A stretch of 64,000 bases of DNA from Candidatus Uabimicrobium amorphum (GTDB lineage Bacteria > Planctomycetota > Uabimicrobiia > Uabimicrobiales > Uabimicrobiaceae), in contig NZ_AP019860.1 in the NCBI RefSeq assembly GCF_009002475.1, positions 2,356,001 through 2,420,000 on the forward strand, written 5' to 3'. The notes under the pieces are model-generated. The model made no database searches and was not told where the DNA came from. It saw only the letters and a list, made by a program, of their open reading frames with translations. The first letter of the stretch is position 1; every line of letters begins with the position of its first letter. A program made the position numbers and the translations under genes. Shown here one piece after another: positions 44,727 through 54,165 of the stretch.

Positions 44727-47700
44727 ATGCATATTTGGAAAACAGCAAAAGTATTTGTAAGTTCAACCTTTAAAGACCTTGAGTTGGAAAGAGATCGTAT
44801 TGCGAATGTTTTTCGCAAACTTCAACAGGCCGTCTATGAACGTCAACTTCATATTTTATCATATGACTTACGGTGGCATGATCGTCGAAGTGACCAAAAT
44901 CTTGTTGAGTGGTGTTTAGAAATGGTAGAACAGTCACAATATTTTGTGGGTATTCTTGGAGATCGTTATGGGTGGTGTCCAGACTATCATCGCGATGGGA
45001 AAGAAAATACACAACAAATTTCGATTACGGAAATGGAAGTAAATCAGGCGTTAAGTACAATAGCACCTCATCGACGTTTTTTTTGTTTCAAACAACAAGA
45101 CAACAGCAACGAACAACTCAAAAAACTCAAGGCACGACTTGTGGCTTGTGAGGAAACTATCTATTATTATTCCTCAATGGAAGAACTCATCGAAATAATC
45201 CAATCGCGTTTGCAAGAAATTTTAAATAAAGATTTTCCTCCCCAGCAGAAAATTCCCGTGGAAGAATATACGCGCGAACAAGCATTGTCGGAGATCATAG
45301 AAGAAAAAGTACGAGGATTTGTTGGACGAGAGCAGTATTTAAAAGATATTCATGCGTTTTGTAACAATAAAGATGAAAAAAACTATCTAATTATTGAAGC
45401 TGTAGCGGGAACCGGCAAATCAGCACTCCTATCCCAATTTTTGAAAGTAAATTACGAAAAGCATATTATTGGTCACTATATGAATATGGCCGGTGACAGT
45501 CGTACTTTGTGGGGCGTGTTGCAAAGTTTAGGTCAACAACTACAAAAATATAATTTGATTACAGAAGATTTAGAAACCTCTTCTGGTCTACTCGCAGCGC
45601 AAATTCGCAATGCACTCCAACGTAACAATGAGCCTCTGATTATCGCGATTGATGGTTTAGACGAAATGGATGAATATGATTTTTCATGGCTGCCTAGATG
45701 GTGTCCACCACAAACACGCATCATAATCACCATGCGACCGATCGCTGAAACTCAAGTATTGAAGTCTTTTCCGCAAATGGAGTTAATGGCGCTACCTCCC
45801 TTACAAGAAAAGGAAATCTATCAAATTGTTGATCATTATCAACAACAACACAGCCTTTCTTTACAACAACAAGAGAAAGATATGTTGGTCAAAAGAGCCG
45901 CAGGAAATCCTTTGTTTCTCAAAGTAGCATTGGATGAAATTATCGCCAGTGGAATTGCAGTGGGGCAGTTGGCACAGACCGTAGATACCTTGTTTCATCA
46001 AGTTGTGGAGCGTTTACGCGAGAAATATGGAGTTGATCAAGTAAATTGTTATCTTGGTATTATTTCGGCAAGCCGCTATGGTCTGGCAGAAGTGGAACTA
46101 TACGATATTCTGCTCAGAGAATACAAGGAGTTGGCCGATAGTTTTCTTGTGGAGCTCTCAAAAAGCCTGTCAAACTTTATCATATTTCGCGAGCAACTAC
46201 TCAATTTTTTCCATCCCGAATTTGAACGCAGTATTAAAATGTTGTTGGGAAAAGCAGGTATGCGTCAGTACCATGGAATGTTAGCAAACTATTTTTTAAA
46301 GAAGAGCTACTCATACACGCGCGCCTTGTTAGAAATTCCGTATCAGTTGTTATGGGCAGAACAATATGAACATTTGCTGAAAATTTTTGGCGACATCCGT
46401 TTTCTCGAAGCAAAATGTGAACAGAAAATGGTGGCAGATCTTGATTATGACTTGCGTATTGCACTTGAGGGAGAAGCAGTACGCATACCGGAAGGCCTGG
46501 AAGTACAGATCACAGCGCAAGTTCAAATATCACGTGACATTTTACTACTGCTGCGACGTATTCTACAAATGGATATTCAGTTTTTAGGTCGTCATGGCAA
46601 ATACCTATTTCAAAGCTTATGGAACCGCGGTTTTTGGCATGATAGTCCACAATCCAAGAAATACTACCACGAAATTGTAAACGCGCCGTGGGATACAGAC
46701 GGTGCGAAGTTGTACCAACTTGTTGAGTATTGGCGCGCGCAGAAAATGCACGACAAATTTACTTGGGTACAAAGTTTACGCCCGCTATCGGCAAGGCTCG
46801 ATTCACCTCTGACAAAGACCTTCCGTGGACACAGCGAAGAAGTTATGAGTGTGTGTATCACAGAAGATGGTCATAAAATTGTTTCGGCAGGACAAGATGG
46901 TTGTATTAAGGTATGGGATATTGAGAGTGGAAGATGCTTGTTGACTATAGATCAGCCAGATATTATGGTGCGCGAAGTGTGTGTGACAAACGACAACAAA
47001 AAAATTATTTCTATTGGTGAAGACAGCGACATTTACATTTGGGATTTATTGACGGGAAGTCTACAGAAAACTTTAGAAGGCCATAGTGATTCTGTGAAAA
47101 GTTTACATATTCAGCAAGACAGAATTGTTTCTGGCGGTCGAGATGGCAAAATTTTCGTGTGGGATTTGCATAGTGGCGAATGTCTAAAAACATTTTATGG
47201 CTACAGCCCTTCTGTTTCTTCGGTATTTTTGACCGAAGACTTGCAGTATGTTGTTTCCTCTGGTGACGATAAGACCATCCGTATCTGGGATATTGCGGGT
47301 GGCAAGCACTCCACTATTGTGACCAATGCTGTTGTCGAAAGTTTATTTTTGCAAGGCGATTATGTTGTTGCAGGTATGGAAAATGGCTCACTGTGTCTCT
47401 GGAATATTCATACTCACCATGTTCTTTTCGATGAAAAAGCTCACAAAGCTAGTGTGGTAAGTGTTTGTATCGATGCAGACAAAAAATACATTATTTCTGG
47501 TGCCTGGGATCACTTGGTTAAAATATGGGAAATTGAAAGTGGAAACTGTGTACTTGAGCTAAAAGGTCATGAAGAATGGGTATCGAGTGTTTCTTACCGT
47601 CAGAATATAGTCGTTTCTGGATCTTATGACAACACTATACGCGTTTGGGACACCTCGGTAGGAATGTCACCGATTGTACTAAAGGGCCATAGCGATGTCA

Positions 47701-48506
47701 TTGAAAGTGTGACAACAGACAATCATACTATTGCCACGGGATCACGAGACAAATCTGTATATGTGTGGAATATGTCCGGAGAAAAAATAACCAGCTTTTG
47801 CGAAGAAGACGCGGTAATGGCTGTATGTGTACACGACAACAATATCTTTTGTGGTTTGGAAAACAAGTTGATTCACGAGCGGCAACTCAACGATCAAAAT
47901 ACAGTTACCGCGTACCATGGACATGAAAGTATGGTTTGGTGTGTTGCGGTCAGTGGAGATGGTGAGAAAATCGCTTCGGGAAGTGCCGACGAAACTGTCA
48001 AATTATGGACGATAAAAAACAACGAGTGTATTCAGACCTTTAAAGGACACAAAGATCACGTCACAGCTATTTGCTCAAATCACAATGGCCGTATACTGGT
48101 GAGTGGTGGTGGATATATCGATAAAACTGTACGCATTTGGGATAGTGAAAAACAAACGTGCATTTGTAGCTTAAAAGGGCATGGTTCAGCTGTTACCGAT
48201 GTCGCAATTATCGATCAAAATACAATTATTTCTTGTTCCGACGACAAAACGATTCGTTTATGGGACGTGCCTGACCGCCAATGCCAAAAAGTGATCTCCG
48301 GTACCGCAAAAATCACACAATGGACACGTCAACAAGAATTTTGTGCAGTGATGCGCGATACAGAAAGTGTTGTAATTGATAAAGAAAGTGGAGAAGAAGT
48401 TGTGGCACTACCAATGGTAATTGAGCAAATTGATTTGACAGAGAATGGCGTCATTACAGGCAAAATTTCCAATTATTTGTATGTTCTCAAATTACACTGC
48501 GTGTAA
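44727..48506 (+). CDS. DUF4062 / NTPase / double WD40 propeller protein
   Basis: 1259 residues. The N-terminal DUF4062 (KVFVSSTFKDLELERDRI ... FVGILGDRYGW) is a TIR-like fold. A STAND/NACHT-type NTPase follows with AGTGKSALL at about 227-235 and IAIDGLDEMDEYD. A helical region leads to about 14 WD40 units from residue 690 on (each ending VWDIESG, IWDIAG, LWDV or similar), enough for two seven-blade rings. This layout parallels NWD-type and APAF-1-like sensors: the propellers sense a ligand, and the N-domain transmits. Two units (9 and 13) lack the Trp-Asp. It stands alone between the GNAT gene and its relic. Confidence 0.88.
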   Translation: MHIWKTAKVFVSSTFKDLELERDRIANVFRKLQQAVYERQLHILSYDLRWHDRRSDQNLVEWCLEMVEQSQYFVGILGDRYGWCPDYHRDGKENTQQISITEMEVNQALSTIAPHRRFFCFKQQDNSNEQLKKLKARLVACEETIYYYSSMEELIEIIQSRLQEILNKDFPPQQKIPVEEYTREQALSEIIEEKVRGFVGREQYLKDIHAFCNNKDEKNYLIIEAVAGTGKSALLSQFLKVNYEKHIIGHYMNMAGDSRTLWGVLQSLGQQLQKYNLITEDLETSSGLLAAQIRNALQRNNEPLIIAIDGLDEMDEYDFSWLPRWCPPQTRIIITMRPIAETQVLKSFPQMELMALPPLQEKEIYQIVDHYQQQHSLSLQQQEKDMLVKRAAGNPLFLKVALDEIIASGIAVGQLAQTVDTLFHQVVERLREKYGVDQVNCYLGIISASRYGLAEVELYDILLREYKELADSFLVELSKSLSNFIIFREQLLNFFHPEFERSIKMLLGKAGMRQYHGMLANYFLKKSYSYTRALLEIPYQLLWAEQYEHLLKIFGDIRFLEAKCEQKMVADLDYDLRIALEGEAVRIPEGLEVQITAQVQISRDILLLLRRILQMDIQFLGRHGKYLFQSLWNRGFWHDSPQSKKYYHEIVNAPWDTDGAKLYQLVEYWRAQKMHDKFTWVQSLRPLSARLDSPLTKTFRGHSEEVMSVCITEDGHKIVSAGQDGCIKVWDIESGRCLLTIDQPDIMVREVCVTNDNKKIISIGEDSDIYIWDLLTGSLQKTLEGHSDSVKSLHIQQDRIVSGGRDGKIFVWDLHSGECLKTFYGYSPSVSSVFLTEDLQYVVSSGDDKTIRIWDIAGGKHSTIVTNAVVESLFLQGDYVVAGMENGSLCLWNIHTHHVLFDEKAHKASVVSVCIDADKKYIISGAWDHLVKIWEIESGNCVLELKGHEEWVSSVSYRQNIVVSGSYDNTIRVWDTSVGMSPIVLKGHSDVIESVTTDNHTIATGSRDKSVYVWNMSGEKITSFCEEDAVMAVCVHDNNIFCGLENKLIHERQLNDQNTVTAYHGHESMVWCVAVSGDGEKIASGSADETVKLWTIKNNECIQTFKGHKDHVTAICSNHNGRILVSGGGYIDKTVRIWDSEKQTCICSLKGHGSAVTDVAIIDQNTIISCSDDKTIRLWDVPDRQCQKVISGTAKITQWTRQQEFCAVMRDTESVVIDKESGEEVVALPMVIEQIDLTENGVITGKISNYLYVLKLHCV

Positions 48507-48703
48507 CTAAGCTAATATTGTTACAGCGGTATAAACAATTCACACGAAACGCATACAATAAAATACATTTTAGATACAAAAAGTTTTTTTTCGAACATAA
48601 CCTTTCTCTTTCGAAACATGAATAGTTAGTAAATAGGACTTTGTAATCATTGCGAATGATAAAGTCATGTCATTTTTGAGTTAATTTTTTTGAAAGAGTT
48701 CGT

Positions 48704-49306
48704 ATGGTTAGGCTGCGAAAGAAATCAAAATTTTATTTGTATGCATTATTCGTATGTTTGCTATTTGGCACCGGTTGTAATACTTCCCGTAATTTGAGTA
48801 AAAATCCTCCTAGCTATTACGGTGGTTTTGAAGAGGCAGTGAATTTTACTCAAACCCATCATTTTTTAGAGAGAAATAGGCTCGGTCTAGGAGAAGAACC
48901 CCTTAAAAATCTACCACTACTACTTTTATTTCCCCATTATTTAGTGTTCTATACGGTAGTTTTTATGCCCGGATTAGTTGATATTCCACTCAGTGCTGTC
49001 GGAGATACAGTTACTTTACCTCTTGTGTTTTTTGAAAGGTCATATCAAGCAGAGAAAGAACAAACAAAACTTGAAATGCAAAAAAAAACCAAAGTAAACC
49101 CCAAATATAAAACAGAGAATTTCACATATAAAAGTTTATGGGAAGAGGAATATTCTTTGACCCAAAGAGAAATCAAAATGTTACATAACAAAATAACAAA
49201 AATGAAAAAGAACAAACAAGATTACTCAAACGAACAAAATCGCCTTGAAAAATACAAAAACCGGCTCAAACAATTAAAGAAAATCATTCAAAATAACGAC
49301 GAATAA
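48704..49306 (+). CDS. YceK/YidQ-like lipoprotein
   Basis: A 200-residue protein with a basic N-terminus, a hydrophobic helix and lipobox LFGTGC, so it is lipid-anchored. The core PGLVDIPLSAVGDTVTLPLVF matches the YceK/YidQ domain. A long Lys/Glu coiled-coil tail (LTQREIKMLHNKITKMKKNK...) extends beyond the usual length. Role in the envelope unknown. Confidence 0.75.
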   Translation: MVRLRKKSKFYLYALFVCLLFGTGCNTSRNLSKNPPSYYGGFEEAVNFTQTHHFLERNRLGLGEEPLKNLPLLLLFPHYLVFYTVVFMPGLVDIPLSAVGDTVTLPLVFFERSYQAEKEQTKLEMQKKTKVNPKYKTENFTYKSLWEEEYSLTQREIKMLHNKITKMKKNKQDYSNEQNRLEKYKNRLKQLKKIIQNNDE

Positions 49307-49310
49307 TCAC

Positions 49311-49390
49311 ACGATAAGACTTTATCAAAAATTTGGTTTTCAGTTGGAAAAAGTATACTCGTAATCACTTGAATACACAGAGCTTGACAC
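49311..49390 (+). pseudogene. Relic of a second GNAT gene 3' end
   Basis: The bases match the 3' end of the GNAT gene (44448-44526) closely: TATCAAAAATTTGGTTTTCA is identical. Translation gives IRLYQKFGFQLEKVYS, a stop, then SLEYTEL. Nothing upstream of it is GNAT-like. It shows that a paralog or duplicate was cut off here. Confidence 0.7.
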
Positions 49391-49413
49391 TATTGATTAT
49401 GTCGAAATTTACC

Positions 49414-50004
49414 TCAAAACGTAAGTACTGGTTTTAGATTTATGAGAGTATCTAAAATTGTAGATATATCCTCTTCAATATCGTTGTCACAAAAATGATC
49501 GATAACAGCTAAAAGATGAAAGGGGTCTATATTCGAGGATACGCGCAAAGGGGATATATCATCTGTATGAATAGAAATGAAGCCTTTTGACAATTGCACG
49601 GATTGAGTACTGGACATTTTGACAGATCTAATCCGATTCCACGGTTGCCATTTTTGTTGCGAAATGCAACGCAATCCTTCCTTACTCATCACAATACCAT
49701 ATTTGTCTTTCGTACGCAGAACATAAAAAAATACGATGATTACATCGGCAAGGGGTATTCCAAATACCATTAGATAGATTGTATTTGTTGTTACGATCGA
49801 GTTGTCAATGAGTATCGTTTTAAAATAGTATACGAGAGCCGCCAATCCACTATACAATAGTATAGTCATAAACAATACCATTGCTTTTTCTATTCTTTGC
49901 TTTTTCGTTTCTCCAAAAGTGACGGTTTTATTCTCTTCTATTCTCTCGATGATTTCTTGTAATAGTAATGGGTTTATTCTCTTTTTAAATTTCTCGTCTA
50001 GCAT
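49414..50004 (-). CDS. Two-helix membrane protein with PH-like domain
   Basis: A 196-residue protein with two membrane helices (AMVLFMTILLYSGLAALVYYF and IYLMVFGIPLADVIIVFFYVL) followed by a beta-rich region (KYGIVMSKEGLRC...PWNRIRSVKMSS). That region is like bacterial PH domains, in which 'W..I' starts the second half. No operon partner. Probably faces the cytoplasm on both ends. Confidence 0.55.
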   Translation of the reverse strand: MLDEKFKKRINPLLLQEIIERIEENKTVTFGETKKQRIEKAMVLFMTILLYSGLAALVYYFKTILIDNSIVTTNTIYLMVFGIPLADVIIVFFYVLRTKDKYGIVMSKEGLRCISQQKWQPWNRIRSVKMSSTQSVQLSKGFISIHTDDISPLRVSSNIDPFHLLAVIDHFCDNDIEEDISTILDTLINLKPVLTF

Positions 50005-50264
50005 TTTATTTTCTTTCCTGAAATGAGAACAACAACTATAATTTTGTAATGCTTGTCTATAGGAAGATATGCCTTTTATAAAGAAGTGGGGAGTTGACTA
50101 CAAGATAAATTTGAATATTTATAAAAAATACCACAATAGTTTTCGGAATCATCGACAATGATAGACCCACCACAATAAAAAGTACTTTATGCAAAAGGCT
50201 ATGCTCTGCAAACAGAAAAAGTATGATATCTTATACATAAACTCAATCTTTTAGAGATTTTGGT

Positions 50265-51368
50265 ATGGCCACGATAAACTATCTACAAAACGAAATCACA
50301 ATAAAAATAGCGTATTGCGGTCCTGAATCAGCGGGAAAAAAAACCAATTTGCAGTTTATTCATGATCGCATTCCTCCGAGTAATCGTGATGAGCTTGTTT
50401 ACATGGAAAAAGATAACGCCCAAATTATGTGTTTTAAAAGTTTTCAGCCTGAAGTGGGTAAAGTGCATGGGATGAAGGTTAAGAGCGAATTGTTTGCGAT
50501 TTGTGGTGACTTAGGTGAGGCCAAAGATATCTTGGGAAAAATAGATGGGATTGTTTTTGTTGCCGATAGTTGTGGCGAGAAACTTGATGAAAATCTTATC
50601 GTACTGCGAAATCTAGAGCACTTTTTACAAGAATGCGAGATTGATATTCTGGATGTTTTAACTGTAATTCAGTGGAATAAGGCCGATACACCTAACTCTT
50701 GCGATCCGAATACCCTAGAACGGTATATTAATTATTTGGGTTTTCGCACAATAAGAACTGTAGCATCTAATGGCGACGGTGTTTTTGCTACGCTAAAAAT
50801 ATGTTGTCTTGACATTTTAATGAGATTGGATCGCGAAGTAGGAAGAAAAAGATCTCTTTTTGTAAAGAAACAGAGAGAATCTTTAACTTGTATAGATACG
50901 AAAATGAAGTACGATGGGTGTACATTTTATCTGAAGAAAAATGAAGATTATCGTTTTGAAAAATGTATATTCCGCAACTGTAGTTTCCGCAGTGAAGGTT
51001 GTAATATTAGTTTTGTTGACAATTGTGAATTTTCCAATTGTGGTTTTTGGGGAGAGTTTGTCATCGATCTGTCGCAAAAAAATTTGCGCTCTATCCCTGA
51101 CTGGGTTTATTCTGCTACTTTTGCGTCAACACTTAATTTGCAAGACAACGATATAACAGATATTTCGTACAAACTGGGGAAATTAGCAGAACTTCGTCAT
51201 TTAAATCTAGATGGTAATGAGATCACTTCGATTCCTGGATCAATGAGACGTTTGCAAAATCTTGAGTTGCTTAGCATCTCAGGGCATAATCTCTGCAAAG
51301 AACAGCAAGAGTCTCTTCGGTTATGGTTGCCTGATTGTAACATTTTTTTAACCGGTGGGTGCTCTTAG
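50265..51368 (+). CDS. MglA-like GTPase with LRR tail
   Basis: A 367-residue protein. The N-domain follows MglA: YCGPESAGKKTNLQFIHD, then IDGIVFVADSCGEKLDEN, then VIQWNKAD as the guanine motif. In MglA the P-loop reads GKTTN; here the Mg-binding Thr is Lys (GKKTN), and the switch II PGQ is CGD. The middle has penta-like repeats (CIFRNCSFRSEGC, CEFSNCGF), and the C-terminus has leucine-rich repeats (RHLNLDGNEITSIPGSM). It may bind nucleotide poorly and act as a scaffold. It lies 61 bases before a kinase gene on the same strand. Confidence 0.75.
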   Translation: MATINYLQNEITIKIAYCGPESAGKKTNLQFIHDRIPPSNRDELVYMEKDNAQIMCFKSFQPEVGKVHGMKVKSELFAICGDLGEAKDILGKIDGIVFVADSCGEKLDENLIVLRNLEHFLQECEIDILDVLTVIQWNKADTPNSCDPNTLERYINYLGFRTIRTVASNGDGVFATLKICCLDILMRLDREVGRKRSLFVKKQRESLTCIDTKMKYDGCTFYLKKNEDYRFEKCIFRNCSFRSEGCNISFVDNCEFSNCGFWGEFVIDLSQKNLRSIPDWVYSATFASTLNLQDNDITDISYKLGKLAELRHLNLDGNEITSIPGSMRRLQNLELLSISGHNLCKEQQESLRLWLPDCNIFLTGGCS

Positions 51369-51429
51369 TTTTTCCGATCTTTGCGTAATAAATTAGTCCA
51401 AAAACACCCAAATTCGGCGAGGGATAGCC

Positions 51430-53442
51430 ATGAATTTATTAAATAATCGTTATAAATTTCAAAAAACAATCGGTCAGGGCGGTATGGGGAAAGTATACCT
51501 TGTCACCGATACTCATTCAAACGAATTGGTTGTGATAAAAGAATGTTTTACGGAAGGAAAAGCAGCAAATATCGTAGAACGTATCAAACGCGAATATCAA
51601 TTCATGAAGGAAATAAATCACCCCAATCTTGTCTCCGCTTACGATTTCTTCCAACAAGAACAACGATATTTCATCGTGATGGAATTTGTCGAAGGCATAA
51701 CTTTACAAAATTTAATTCGCAATCATCCACGATCTATCGATTTTGAAAAACAATTACATATTGCACAAAAAATCTGTGGTGTGGTAGCAATGTTAAATGA
51801 AAGCGGCATTATACACCGTGATTTAAAACCAGCAAATATTATCTTACAAGGAAATGATTTAGAACCTAAATTATTAGACTTGGGGATTGCGAAAACGATT
51901 AATGACGAATTGGCGACCATAACAAAAACAGGTGCTATCGTTGGAACCCCTCAGTACATGAGTCCCGAGCAAATAAATTCGCGCATGACCATTGGAAAAA
52001 ATACCGATGTTTTTGCATTGGGGGCAATGCTCTATCAATTTTTCTCTTGGCAAAATAACTCTCCATTTTATGGTGGCCGTGTTGTTTCAACCATGGACCG
52101 CGTTCTCAATATGGAGATTCTTCCTTTAACATCTTGCGCGAACACAACAGACAAACGCATGGTTTTATTGTCCGAAGTACTTTCCCAAGCTCTTCAGAAA
52201 AATCCACAACAACGAATTCAATCAGCATTGGAAATGTGGAATATGCTGATTGATTGCGCCACCGGACGTAAAGTATCCACAAGCGATACGGTTGTAATGG
52301 ATAGTGCCATTAACCAAAAAATGCTCGATGCCAAAGTTCATGCCACGAAAATGACGACGCAACAAAAAACTTCCACCAAAAAAAATACACTGTTCACAAG
52401 GTTAATGTATTTGATTGTGATGTTATTTGTTTTAACTTTAGGAATGATCATCCCACTTGGTAAGCTCAATAAAAATATATCACCACCCACTATCAAAAAC
52501 GATCGATTTGTTCAGCTAGACGAGAAATTTCCCCGTAACAAAAGTCAACAAGTAGATACTGAAAAACAACATATACAAGACGAACTCGATGAGCAAGACG
52601 AACTCGATGAGCAAAACGAAATCGAACTCGATGAGCAAAACGAAAACGAACTCGAACTTGATAAGCAAAATGGACAAAACGAAAAGACATATTTAGGCTT
52701 TACGTATTTAGATACCCAAACATATACGTGTAATGGTAATACCTATACTGTAAAAGAATACCGCCACAATCACACAAGAATGGAGTTCGTATTGATCCCA
52801 AAGGGAAGTTTTATTATGGGAGGAGGTGATGGTTATGAGGCAGAAAAACCAGCACATCGTGTTGTTTTGGATAGCTTTCTCATTTCTAAAACACAAGTCA
52901 CCCAAGGTGTATGGCAGAAAGTGATGGACACCTCACCCTGGAAGGACCAACAATTTGTCAAAGAGGGTCGTGACTACGTGGCCACGTATGTTTCATGGAA
53001 CAATGCGATAGAATTTTGCAAACGTGTAGGTTTAGAGTTGCCTACAGAAGCTCAATGGGAATATGCCTGTCGCTCAGGAAGTAGTGATAATTACTATTGG
53101 GGCAATAACATGGACGGTGATTATGCATGGTACTATATGAATACTTGGAAAAAAGGTAATAGATATGCGCATCAAGTGGCACAAAAAAAGCCCAACGCTT
53201 TTGGCCTTTATGACATGAGCGGTAATGTTCGCGAATGGTGTAATGATTGGTACAGTAAAGACTATTATAATTACAGTCCAGTAAAGAATCCTAAGGGACC
53301 TTCTAGTGGCGTTTATCGCATTGATCGTGGTGGCAGTTGGGGCAACAAATACTTCGACTGCCGCTCACGGTATCGCAACGCTTGTGTGCCTGACTATAGT
53401 AACTTCCACGTTGGTTTTCGCGTGTGTGCCAAGGTAAACTGA
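51430..53442 (+). CDS. Ser/Thr kinase fused to a formylglycine-enzyme-like domain
   Basis: 670 residues. Hanks kinase: IGQGGMGKVYL, VVIKECF, HRDLKPANI (H129-D131), DLG (D150) in place of DFG, and GTPQYMSPEQ. A membrane helix (about 320-342) follows, then an acidic repeat linker built of DELDEQ units, then an FGE/SUMF1-type domain from residue 445. That domain contains MEFVLIPKGSFIMGG, KTQVTQGVWQKVM, LPTEAQWEYACRSG, GNVREWCNDWY, RGGSWGN and FRVCAKVN. The catalytic Cys pair of true FGE is not evident, so the outer domain probably binds ligand. Kinase inside, sensor outside. The stop abuts an aldo-keto reductase relic in the same frame. Confidence 0.93.
   Translation: MNLLNNRYKFQKTIGQGGMGKVYLVTDTHSNELVVIKECFTEGKAANIVERIKREYQFMKEINHPNLVSAYDFFQQEQRYFIVMEFVEGITLQNLIRNHPRSIDFEKQLHIAQKICGVVAMLNESGIIHRDLKPANIILQGNDLEPKLLDLGIAKTINDELATITKTGAIVGTPQYMSPEQINSRMTIGKNTDVFALGAMLYQFFSWQNNSPFYGGRVVSTMDRVLNMEILPLTSCANTTDKRMVLLSEVLSQALQKNPQQRIQSALEMWNMLIDCATGRKVSTSDTVVMDSAINQKMLDAKVHATKMTTQQKTSTKKNTLFTRLMYLIVMLFVLTLGMIIPLGKLNKNISPPTIKNDRFVQLDEKFPRNKSQQVDTEKQHIQDELDEQDELDEQNEIELDEQNENELELDKQNGQNEKTYLGFTYLDTQTYTCNGNTYTVKEYRHNHTRMEFVLIPKGSFIMGGGDGYEAEKPAHRVVLDSFLISKTQVTQGVWQKVMDTSPWKDQQFVKEGRDYVATYVSWNNAIEFCKRVGLELPTEAQWEYACRSGSSDNYYWGNNMDGDYAWYYMNTWKKGNRYAHQVAQKKPNAFGLYDMSGNVREWCNDWYSKDYYNYSPVKNPKGPSSGVYRIDRGGSWGNKYFDCRSRYRNACVPDYSNFHVGFRVCAKVN
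52579..52638 (+). repeat. In-frame acidic tandem repeat in kinase linker
   Basis: GACGAACTCGATGAGCAA occurs twice in tandem (52579-52596, 52597-52614), then again with a six-base insert. It encodes DELDEQ units. A run of this kind could change length by slippage. Confidence 0.8.
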
Positions 53443-53970
53443 ATCTACGAAAGCCCTAACAATTGGTCTGAGTTTTGTTCGATTCAAGCTTATTACTCCA
53501 TCGCCGGACGCGAACTAGAGCGCGAAATCATACCTTTAGCACAAGATCAAAAATTAGCTATATTGCCTTGGAGTCCATTGGCTGGTGGTTTTCTCTCGGG
53601 TAAATTTACTCGTGACAACGAAGGATCAGCAAACGATCGTCGCGTCAAATTCGATTTTCCACCCGTTAATAAAGAGAAAGGCTACGATATAGTTGACGTA
53701 ATGCAAGAAATAGCGACAGCTCGCGAAGTGTCCGTTGCGCAAGTTGCCTTAGCGTGGTTATTGCACAAACCCGGAGTAACAAGTGTTATTATTGGCGCAA
53801 AAAAGATGTCACAGTTGCAAGATAATCTAAAGTCTGTTGAGATAGAATTTACAGAAGATGAAATGACGCAATTAGACGAAGTTAGCCAACTGACACCTGA
53901 GTATCCCAATTGGTTGAATGCGTCTCCTAGTGATCGCATGCCTGGACAAAAAGGTTGGACTGATATGTAA
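53443..53970 (+). pseudogene. Truncated aldo/keto reductase (C-terminal half)
   Basis: Directly after the kinase stop, in the same frame, the sequence reads SIQAYYSIAGRELEREIIP, then LPWSPLAGGFLSGKFTRDN, VAQVALAWLLHKPGVTSVIIGA and LPEYPNWL-like text to 53970. This is the second half of an aldo/keto reductase barrel. The catalytic Asp-Tyr-Lys half is missing. An internal ATG at 53563 opens 135 residues, unlikely to fold. The upstream half must have been replaced when the kinase gene came to lie here. Confidence 0.8.
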
Positions 53971-54047
53971 ATCCAGCAGCACAATTCGATTCCCTGCTGT
54001 ATTCGCTATAATAGGTTTCCATACAACAAAATCAATTTATATTGACG

Positions 54048-54087
54048 TGAGTGTAGGCCAAACAGAAAATTGCTTGGTCTACACTCA
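54048..54087. terminator. Bidirectional terminator hairpin
   Basis: TGAGTGTAGGCCAA and TTGGTCTACACTCA make a 14-bp stem with one G-T pair, between two convergent gene ends. Confidence 0.7.
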
Positions 54088-54165
54088 TTTGTTCGTTGCA
54101 TCATAGACATGAGTAAAGCACGATACTCAAATAGAGAAATAAAGAGATCGGTGGCATACACACTA

